Positions 57,834-64,000 of a DNA stretch of 64,000 nucleotides are shown one piece after another. The stretch covers positions 1-64,000 of the forward strand of contig NZ_LQOM01000020.1 of NCBI RefSeq assembly GCF_002101595.1, in the 5' to 3' direction. The notes below the pieces were generated by a model. That model was not told the DNA's origin. It worked only from the letters and a program-made list of their open reading frames with translations, and did no database searches. A program made the translations under genes and the position numbers. The DNA comes from Mycobacterium celatum. GTDB taxonomy: Bacteria > Actinomycetota > Actinomycetes > Mycobacteriales > Mycobacteriaceae. Each line of letters begins with the position of its first letter. Within the stretch, counting starts at the first letter, position 1.

Positions 57834-58700
57834 TTGTCCTCCGCCAGCACTGAGGCAACCGCGAATACCGCACCCTGCCCGGACGAAGCCGTCCGTTACG
57901 AGATTCGCGACAGCGGCGTGGCGGTGCTGACCTTGAACCGCCCCGAGCGGATGAATGCCTGGGGAGGTGGCCTGGCATCAGCGCTCTATGCACATATGGA
58001 TGCGGCCGAGGCCGACCCCGCGGTCCGCGTCATGGTGCTCACGGGCAGCGGTCGGGCGTTTTGCGCCGGCGCGGACATGGGTGACCTTGATGCGATCGGC
58101 GGTGCCCAGACTTCTGGTGACGTCGACGTCACAAAGTTGGTCGGGGAACGCTATCCGGCGTTCGTCACCGAGCTGCGCAAGCCGCTGATCGCGGCGATCA
58201 ATGGCGCCTGCGCCGGCATCGGCCTCACCCAGGCCCTCATGTGCGACGTGCGATTCGCCGCCGCAGGCGCAAAGTTCACCACCGCGTTCTCGCGGCGCGG
58301 GCTGACCGCCGAATACGGCGTCTCCTGGATCCTGCCCAGGGTGGTCGGATGGGGCCCGGCACTGGATTTGCTGCTGTCCGGGCGGGTGTTCTACGCCGAG
58401 GAGGCCGCCGAACTCGGCATGGTCAAGGAAGTGGTCCCGCCCGAACAGCTGATGACGCGGACCCTGGAGTACGCCGACGACATGGCCCTCAACTGCGCCC
58501 CCAGTTCCATGGCGGTGATCAAGCAGCAGCTGTGGGGCGACGCCCTGCGCGGCATCCAGGAGACGAGCGCACGTGCCGAGAAGCTGATGCACGCCTCCAT
58601 GTTGCGGCCCGACTTCATCGAGGGCATCAGCGCATTCTTCGAGAATCGCAGACCCAATTTCCCGCCGCTCGGCGACTTGACTGAACTTCAACAATCCTGA
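57834..58700 (+). CDS. Enoyl-CoA hydratase/isomerase (crotonase family)
   Basis: A 288-aa crotonase-fold enzyme. The two oxyanion-hole loops are GSGRAFCAGADMGDL and NGACAGIGLTQAL. A Glu in TAEYGVSWILPR takes the place of a catalytic acid, so a hydratase or isomerase activity is likely. TTG at 57834 with GAGGTGAT just upstream is the preferred start; GTG at 57828 is possible. It starts a run of three plus-strand genes with an amidohydrolase 12 nt later, consistent with a CoA-ester degradation pathway. Confidence 0.88.
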   Translation: MSSASTEATANTAPCPDEAVRYEIRDSGVAVLTLNRPERMNAWGGGLASALYAHMDAAEADPAVRVMVLTGSGRAFCAGADMGDLDAIGGAQTSGDVDVTKLVGERYPAFVTELRKPLIAAINGACAGIGLTQALMCDVRFAAAGAKFTTAFSRRGLTAEYGVSWILPRVVGWGPALDLLLSGRVFYAEEAAELGMVKEVVPPEQLMTRTLEYADDMALNCAPSSMAVIKQQLWGDALRGIQETSARAEKLMHASMLRPDFIEGISAFFENRRPNFPPLGDLTELQQS

Positions 58701-58712
58701 AGGGACAAGACG

Positions 58713-59912
58713 ATGTTGGACTATCGCGCGATCGACGTCGACAACCACTATTACGAGACGCTTGACGCGTGCACTCGCCATCTGCCCAAGGAGTTCAAGC
58801 GTCGCGGGGTGCAGATGCTCAGCGACGGAAAGCGCGTCACCGCAGTGATCGGTGAGCGCGTCAATCGCTTCATCGCGAACCCGACATTCGATCCGATCAT
58901 CGTCCCGGGCTGTTTGGACCTGCTGTTTCGCGGGGAGGTTCCCGAGGGGGTGGACCCGGCGACGTTGATGAAGGTTGAGCCGCTGCCGGAACATCCCGAA
59001 TACCAGGACCGCGACGCGCGCATCAAAGTGATGGACGCTCAAGGCATCGAGACCGTATTCATGTTGCCGACGTTCGCGTGCGGGGTCGAAGAAGCGCTCA
59101 AACACGACATCGACGCGACCATGGCCACGGTGCACGCGTTCAACCTCTGGCTGGACGAGGATTGGGGTTTCGATCGGCCCGACCACCGGATCATCGCCGC
59201 GCCGATCATCTCGCTGGCCGATCCTGAAAAGGCAGTCGAGGAAGTTGAATTCGTGCTGGCGCGTGGCGCGAAGCTGGTGCTTGTGCGGCCGGCACCGGTC
59301 CCCGGTGTCATCAAGCCACGCTCGCTCGGTGACGTCAGCCACGATCCGGTGTGGGCGCGGCTGGCGGAGGCAGGAGTGCCGGTGAGCTTTCACCTCAGTG
59401 ACAGCGGCTATCTGCAATTGGCGGCGCTGTGGGGCGGTAAGTCGAAGTTCGAACCCTTTGGGTCCACGCCGAATTCGCTGGATCAAATCCTGGTCGACGA
59501 CCGGGCGATACACGACACTATGGCGTCGATGATCGCCCATGGCGTATTCACCCGGCACCCTGAATTGAAAGCGGTCAGCATCGAAAACGGGTCGTATTTC
59601 GTCTACCGGCTGATCAAACGATTGAAGAAGGCAGCCAACAACCACCCGCGTCTGTTCCCCGTTGACCCGGTCGAGCAACTCAAAACCAACGTGTGGATCG
59701 CCCCCTACTATGAGGACGATCTGTCTGCGCTGGCTGAGGTCATCGGTACCGACAAGATCTTGTTCGGCTCCGACTGGCCGCACGGTGAAGGCCTCGAGTC
59801 ACCGGTTTCGTTTGTCGACGAACTCTCGGGGTTCAGCGACGGAGATATCCGAAAAGTGATGCGCGACAACGCACTCGACCTACTCGGCGTGCGATCAGCG
59901 ACGCCGGTCTAA
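58713..59912 (+). CDS. Amidohydrolase family 2 metalloenzyme
   Basis: A 399-aa TIM-barrel enzyme of the amidohydrolase-2 (ACMSD-like) class. The first metal motif is AIDVDNHYYE (an altered DxHxH), a metal His lies in VSFHLSDSGY, and the late Asp is in LFGSDWPHGEG. Such enzymes decarboxylate or hydrolyse ring-derived acids. GAAGGG precedes the ATG. It is 12 nt after the hydratase and 38 nt before the acyl-CoA dehydrogenase, so one transcript is likely. A related gene lies at 62380-63648. Confidence 0.88.
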   Translation: MLDYRAIDVDNHYYETLDACTRHLPKEFKRRGVQMLSDGKRVTAVIGERVNRFIANPTFDPIIVPGCLDLLFRGEVPEGVDPATLMKVEPLPEHPEYQDRDARIKVMDAQGIETVFMLPTFACGVEEALKHDIDATMATVHAFNLWLDEDWGFDRPDHRIIAAPIISLADPEKAVEEVEFVLARGAKLVLVRPAPVPGVIKPRSLGDVSHDPVWARLAEAGVPVSFHLSDSGYLQLAALWGGKSKFEPFGSTPNSLDQILVDDRAIHDTMASMIAHGVFTRHPELKAVSIENGSYFVYRLIKRLKKAANNHPRLFPVDPVEQLKTNVWIAPYYEDDLSALAEVIGTDKILFGSDWPHGEGLESPVSFVDELSGFSDGDIRKVMRDNALDLLGVRSATPV

Positions 59913-59950
59913 GCCGCCGCTCGACAAGCAACGAACGTAGGAACTGATCG

Positions 59951-61147
59951 ATGGATTTCTCCCGTGTCGAGCTTTCCGCCGATGACCGGGCCTTCCTCGA
60001 CGAGGTGCGGCAGTTCCTGCGCACCCACGTCACCGAGGACGTGCGTCGCCGCAATCGCGAAACCGGCGACAATTTCGACGAGGCGGTCCACCTTGCGATG
60101 GGCGCTGCCGGTTACCTGGAAAAAGAGTGGCGCCGCGAATCCGACGGTGGTTTCAGCCGCGTGCGCCGGCGGATATGGGAACTGGAGAAACGCCGCTTTC
60201 ATGTCCCCTGGGTCACCTGGGGGACGACGGCGCTGGTGGCTCGTTCTGTCGATACGTTCGCAACACCCGAGGTTCGCGACGAGGTGCTGGCCGGGGTTTT
60301 CGACGGCAGCGTGCGGCTCTGCCTGGGCTACACCGAGCCCGAAGGCGGCTCGGACGTTGCGACCTGTAAGACTCGCGCGGTACGCGACGGTGACGACTGG
60401 ATCATCAACGGCTCCAAGATGTTCACCACCGGCGCGCACAATTGCCAGTATGTGTTTTTGATAACCAACACCGATCCGCAAGCCCCGAAACATCAGAGCC
60501 TGACCACATTTCTCGTTCCTCTCGATTCACCGGGCATCGAAATTCAAGGCATCCGCACCGTCGATGGCGAGCGGACCAACATCGTGTACTACAGCGATGT
60601 CCGCGTACAGGACAAATATCGGCTCGGTGAGGTCAACGGCGGCTGGGCAGTGTTGCGGGAACCGCTGAACACCGAACACGGTGCTGTCGCAGCCGCTGCG
60701 GACGGCCTGTCCGACGTATCGATCCTCGATCACCAAAGCGGTTTCTTTGCTCAGGCCATCGACGCCGCGGCCGCTGCGACCGCAGCGGCAGACTTTAACG
60801 GACGGCGATTGATCGAAGACGGTTCGGTGGCATACCGGTTGGGTCGTGCGTACGCGCGGTTTGAGGCCGCGGTGTCCGCGCCGGGCATTTTCGGTCGCGT
60901 GGCGGTGGCGCAGGCGATGCGTGATTGCTCTCCCGACGTCATGGACCTCTTGGGGGCTGCCTCAGCGCTGCCCCTCGGCGCGCCGGCTGCAATCGATAAC
61001 GGCGCAACGGAATACGTGTACCGCTTCGCACCCCTTGTCGGTATATACGGCGGCACGCTGGAAGTGTTTCGCAACATGATCGCCCAGCACGTCCTGGGTC
61101 TGGGGCGGCCGAATTACTCACCGCCTCAGGCGAAGACGTCTACATAA
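59951..61147 (+). CDS. Acyl-CoA dehydrogenase
   Basis: A 398-aa FAD enzyme. The FAD-binding LGYTEPEGGSDVA and the WIINGSKMFTTGAHN beta-domain segment are typical. The C-terminal IYGGTLEVFRNMIAQHVLGLGRP is the normal end of the family with its Glu in the place of the catalytic-base region. It would introduce the double bond that the hydratase two genes upstream could hydrate. It is convergent with the P450 gene, 9 bp away. Confidence 0.92.
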   Translation: MDFSRVELSADDRAFLDEVRQFLRTHVTEDVRRRNRETGDNFDEAVHLAMGAAGYLEKEWRRESDGGFSRVRRRIWELEKRRFHVPWVTWGTTALVARSVDTFATPEVRDEVLAGVFDGSVRLCLGYTEPEGGSDVATCKTRAVRDGDDWIINGSKMFTTGAHNCQYVFLITNTDPQAPKHQSLTTFLVPLDSPGIEIQGIRTVDGERTNIVYYSDVRVQDKYRLGEVNGGWAVLREPLNTEHGAVAAAADGLSDVSILDHQSGFFAQAIDAAAAATAAADFNGRRLIEDGSVAYRLGRAYARFEAAVSAPGIFGRVAVAQAMRDCSPDVMDLLGAASALPLGAPAAIDNGATEYVYRFAPLVGIYGGTLEVFRNMIAQHVLGLGRPNYSPPQAKTST

Positions 61148-61156
61148 CGCTGCCAT

Positions 61157-62383
61157 CTACAGGACGCGCACCGGGACGTTGGCCCAGCCGACTACGTTGG
61201 TCATGTTGACCCGGCGCAGCCCCGTCTGGTCCACCGCATATCGCGGGATCAGGTCCAAGAGCGCATCCAGTGCGATTCTGCCCTCCATCCGGGCCAGCGC
61301 CGCGCCGAGGCAGCTGTGGATGCCATAGCCGAACCCGAGGTTGTAACCCACCTTGCGTTCCCGGTCGATGTCGAATCGGTCGGGGTCGGGGAAGGCCCGC
61401 TCGTCGCGGTTGGCCGAGCCGTTGATCAGCATGACGGCGCTCCCCGCCGGGATCGTCGTGCCGTGCAACGTCACTTCACGCAAGCTGTAACGCACGTTGT
61501 ATTGGGACGGGCCTTCGTAGCGGAGTAACTCCTCGAACGCCGCCGGTATCTTGTGGCGGTTCTCGCGCAAGTGCCGCCACTGGTCGGGATTTTCGGCGAA
61601 CACCACGACGGCGTTGCCGATGAGCTTGGTCACCGTCTCGGCGCCGGCGCCGCCGAGCATATTTGCGAATCCGGCGATTTCGACGTCGTCGAGCCGTCTG
61701 GTTTCGCCGTTTTCGATCACCTCGGTTTCGATCAACCGGCTGATCATGTCGTCTCGGGGGTTCTTGCGCCGCTGCTGGACCAGGTCGAAGTAGTAGGCGC
61801 CCGAGGCCAGCATCGCATCGATGCTTTCCCTGGAAGGCAGCGCCTTGCCGGGCTCGCGTTCGAGGCCCTTGTCCAACAACCTCCGCAGTTCTTGGCGGTC
61901 AGAGGGCGGAACGCCGAGCATCTCGGTGATGATCTCGACGGGGAACAGCGCCGAGAAATCGGCGACCGCGTCGAAGGATTTGGGGTCAAGGGTCTCCACG
62001 ACGTTGTAGATCTTTTCCCGGACCATCGACTCAAGCCCGGCGACCGCCCGTGGCGTGAATACCCGATTGACCAGCTTGCGCATCAGGTCGTGTTCGGGCG
62101 GATCCATCATGATCAGGACTTTGCCGCGGGGCATCTTGAGCTTGGAAGCATTGACCATGTCAACGCTCACGCCACGCGCCGACGAGTACGTCTGGAAATC
62201 CTTGTACGCCGGCGCGACGTCGTCGTAACGGGTGAGCGCATAGAAGTCGAGCTTCTCGTTGTAGTACACGGGCGCCTCGTTGCGCATGCGGCGGTAGGTG
62301 TCGTAGGGGGAGTTGAAGAAATCCTCCGAGTACGGATCGAACTCAAGTGGTTCGGACACGGTCGAACTCGGTGCACTGTTCAT
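61157..62383 (-). CDS. Cytochrome P450
   Basis: A 408-aa P450. The heme Cys is in FGYGIHSCLGAALAR (about residue 358), the I-helix segment is MLGGAGAETVTKL, and ExxR is in FEELLRYEGP. The ATG at 62383 overlaps the stop of the upstream amidohydrolase gene (ATGA). An in-frame stretch upstream of this ATG lies inside that gene and is discarded. It is only distantly like the P450 at 39960. No redox partner gene is adjacent. Confidence 0.92.
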   Translation of the reverse strand: MNSAPSSTVSEPLEFDPYSEDFFNSPYDTYRRMRNEAPVYYNEKLDFYALTRYDDVAPAYKDFQTYSSARGVSVDMVNASKLKMPRGKVLIMMDPPEHDLMRKLVNRVFTPRAVAGLESMVREKIYNVVETLDPKSFDAVADFSALFPVEIITEMLGVPPSDRQELRRLLDKGLEREPGKALPSRESIDAMLASGAYYFDLVQQRRKNPRDDMISRLIETEVIENGETRRLDDVEIAGFANMLGGAGAETVTKLIGNAVVVFAENPDQWRHLRENRHKIPAAFEELLRYEGPSQYNVRYSLREVTLHGTTIPAGSAVMLINGSANRDERAFPDPDRFDIDRERKVGYNLGFGYGIHSCLGAALARMEGRIALDALLDLIPRYAVDQTGLRRVNMTNVVGWANVPVRVL

Positions 62384-63648
62384 CGCGGAGCTTCCGCGCC
62401 GGCCGCCGCCTGCTCGCTGTTCTTCTTGTGGGAGAGAGGTCGGATGGACACGTCGTGTCCCTGAGCGGCGTGTCGTAGCGCACCGACGGTGGCTTGCTCC
62501 TTGGGTATGCGGGAGAAGGGGTCGAAATGGTACCAGCGCATCGCATTCTGGTAGGTCATTTTGTTGATCTCGTCGTCGGGCACGGCGTTTTCGGTGAGGA
62601 CGCTGTGGAGTTGCTCGGGGGCGCCTGGCCACATCGAGTCGGAGTGCGGGTAGTCGGCTTCCCAGCAGATGTTGTCGATGCCGATGTCGTTGCGGAGCTT
62701 GACGCCGACGGGGTCGGAGATGAAGCAGGTCAGGAAGTGCTCCCGGAACACCTCCGAGGGAAGTTTGCCGCCGAAGTCCTGACCGGTCCAGGTGGAGTGC
62801 ATTTCATATGTGCGGTCGACGCGCTCCAGGAAGTAGGGGATCCAGCCCGTACCGCCTTCGGACAGCGCGATTTTGAGGCCCGGATACTTCTTGATCGGCG
62901 CCGACCACAGGAGGTCGGCGGCGGCTTGGACGATGTTCATCGGTTGCAAAGTGATGGTCACATCCATCGGCGCGTCGGGGGCAGTCCGGGCCAGCTTGCC
63001 GGAGGAGCCGATGTGCACATTCATCACCGTGTCGGTGTCGACCAGCGCTTCCCACAGCGGCGTCCAATAGTCGTTGTGGAAGGACGGGTAGCCCATGGCC
63101 GCAGGGTTTTCGGTAAAAGTCAGTGCATGCACGCCGCGAGCGGCGTTTCGGCGCACCTCTTTGGCGCAGGCTTCGGCGTCCCAGATCACCGGCAGGCACA
63201 TCGGGATGAACCGCGCCGGGTAGGCCCCGCACCACTCCTCGACGTGCCAATCGTTGTAGGCCTGCAGCAGCGCCAGAGAAAAGTCTGGATCCTCGGTAGC
63301 GAACAGCCGGCCGGCGAACCCGGGAAACGACGGGAAACAAATCGATCCCAAAATCCCGCCGGCGTTCATGTCCTTGATGCGGTCATCAACTCGCCAGCAG
63401 CCCGGCCGGATCTCGTCGAGGCCCTGCGGTTCGAACCCGTACTCCTCTTTGGGGCGGCCCGCCACGGCGTTGAGCGCTACATTCGGGATCACGACATCGC
63501 GGAACTGCCAGGTATCACTGCCATCTGGGTTGTGCACCAGCCGCGGCGCCTCATCCAAGTACTTTTTGGGCAGGTGATTTCGGAACATGTCCGGCGGCTC
63601 CACGATGTGATCGTCAACGCTGATCAGGATCATCTCGTCCTTGTGCAC
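62380..63648 (-). CDS. Amidohydrolase family 2 metalloenzyme
   Basis: A 422-aa amidohydrolase-2 protein. The N-terminal motif is ILISVDDHIVEPPDMF, the metal His is in VMNVHIGSSG, and the late motif is NICWEADYPHSDSMWP with Asp and His. Proteins of this group are frequent in mycobacterial P450 and steroid-type clusters without defined substrates. GGAGGGG lies 5 nt before the GTG start. A perfect 19-bp palindrome lies 34 bp upstream and is the likely operator. It is coupled to the P450 gene downstream. Confidence 0.88.
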   Translation of the reverse strand: MHKDEMILISVDDHIVEPPDMFRNHLPKKYLDEAPRLVHNPDGSDTWQFRDVVIPNVALNAVAGRPKEEYGFEPQGLDEIRPGCWRVDDRIKDMNAGGILGSICFPSFPGFAGRLFATEDPDFSLALLQAYNDWHVEEWCGAYPARFIPMCLPVIWDAEACAKEVRRNAARGVHALTFTENPAAMGYPSFHNDYWTPLWEALVDTDTVMNVHIGSSGKLARTAPDAPMDVTITLQPMNIVQAAADLLWSAPIKKYPGLKIALSEGGTGWIPYFLERVDRTYEMHSTWTGQDFGGKLPSEVFREHFLTCFISDPVGVKLRNDIGIDNICWEADYPHSDSMWPGAPEQLHSVLTENAVPDDEINKMTYQNAMRWYHFDPFSRIPKEQATVGALRHAAQGHDVSIRPLSHKKNSEQAAAGAEAPR

Positions 63649-63681
63649 GCCAACCCCTCCGTCACTGACAATTGTCGGTCT

Positions 63682-63700
63682 TACTGTTGTAACAACAGTA
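63682..63700. promoter_or_regulatory. Perfect 19-bp palindromic operator candidate
   Basis: TACTGTTGT-A-ACAACAGTA, a 9-1-9 inverted repeat, with a second 10-bp palindrome GACAATTGTC at 63667-63676 beside it. They lie between the amidohydrolase start (63648) and the stop of the upstream Rieske gene (63757). A half-site TACTGTTGT recurs at 57722. Confidence 0.7.
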
Positions 63701-63756
63701 TTGCATATGAGTCACTGGTGTCTTGGTATCAATAGCGCGGGACTACCGAGCGGTTC

Positions 63757-64000
63757 TCACACACTGACTGGCGATTGTTCCGCCGGTGGGACCTCGTAGA
63801 ACTGCGTCGCCCACTTGCGCAGGGCCATATACGGTTTGGCATCGACTTTCGATAGTGGGGGACGGTCGACGTACTCTTGGTACCGCCAGATGTCCAGGTC
63901 TTCCCATACGGTGCGCAGGAATTGACGCTCAACCTGCTCGCGCACGTTGTCCGGAGGCACGTCGGAAGTGTCGCCCGGAATGCGGGGCCACCAGATTGAA
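63757..64000 (-). CDS. Rieske non-heme iron oxygenase, KshA-like, C-terminal part
   Basis: The last 80 codons of a gene that continues beyond the right edge. The segment DLDIWRYQEYVDRPPLSK followed by YMALRKWATQFYEV fits the end of the catalytic domain of 3-ketosteroid 9-alpha-hydroxylase oxygenase (KshA) and relatives. There, a bound helix with Trp and Gln-Phe-Tyr closes the protein. The Rieske cluster and iron ligands lie outside the window, so the class is inferred from the tail only. It is on the same strand as the amidohydrolase-P450 pair but separated by a palindromic operator. Confidence 0.7.
   Translation of the reverse strand, partial: SIWWPRIPGDTSDVPPDNVREQVERQFLRTVWEDLDIWRYQEYVDRPPLSKVDAKPYMALRKWATQFYEVPPAEQSPVSV

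Noticed and set aside
57978..59783. A minus-strand open frame of 601 codons opposite the enoyl-CoA hydratase and amidohydrolase genes
   Set aside because: It is fully antisense to two genes with clear catalytic motifs and has no motif of its own.

Overview
The window is a high-GC actinobacterial chromosome segment, almost certainly from a non-tuberculous Mycobacterium. The first 26 kb follows the order of M. tuberculosis Rv1316c to Rv1343c gene for gene. It starts in the last bases of a 5S rRNA, and the rrn operon precedes ogt in M. tuberculosis too. mce and lprD genes, LpqH-like lipoproteins and TANNNT leaderless promoters agree with this. The species cannot be fixed from the sequence alone.

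Region 1 (1-26024) is conserved core. It holds DNA repair (ogt, alkA, nucS, dinG), an adenylate cyclase and an atypical cAMP phosphodiesterase, and methylmalonyl-CoA epimerase with the thiolase fadA4. It also holds alpha-glucan metabolism (glgB, glgE, glgP), NAD salvage (pncB1), clpS, the mec-cysO-cysM cysteine module, a rhomboid protease, murI, rph and rdgB, and lprD. Two differences from M. tuberculosis stand out: there is one cyclase gene where M. tuberculosis has three, and no PE_PGRS gene lies between the thioredoxin-like gene and glgB.

Region 2 (26041-29100) is where synteny ends, at a tRNA-Leu(UAG). Beside the tRNA are a free-standing LAGLIDADG protein, a membrane-anchored alanine-rich protein built of 16-residue repeats, a 29-residue membrane peptide and an LpqH-type lipoprotein.

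Region 3 (29401-41177) is a catabolic or biosynthetic cluster. It contains two SDRs, a double-domain TetR regulator of the Mce3R kind, a NorD/NorQ-type activator pair, a periplasmic-binding-fold protein without signal peptide, an AveC-like membrane protein, an SDR, an aldehyde dehydrogenase and a P450. Four copies of an 18-bp motif (GAAC-N9-GTTC core) sit in the promoter regions here and look like the regulator's operator.

Region 4 (41258-46351) holds a VapBC pair, a phosphotransferase, a mycofactocin-type SDR and alcohol dehydrogenase, and a FadR-type GntR regulator.

Region 5 (46382-56438) is an mce importer locus split in two: mceA-F plus a DUF3558 gene on the minus strand, with yrbE A/B diverging on the plus strand.

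Region 6 (56422-64000) holds a second signal-less binding-fold protein, enoyl-CoA hydratase, two amidohydrolases, an acyl-CoA dehydrogenase, a P450 and the C-terminus of a KshA-like Rieske oxygenase.

Taken together, regions 3-6 look like an island that imports and oxidises a hydrophobic compound, perhaps steroid- or terpenoid-like. Mce/YrbE would import it; P450s, the Rieske oxygenase and dehydrogenases would oxidise it; beta-oxidation-type enzymes would degrade it. The substrate is inferred, not shown.
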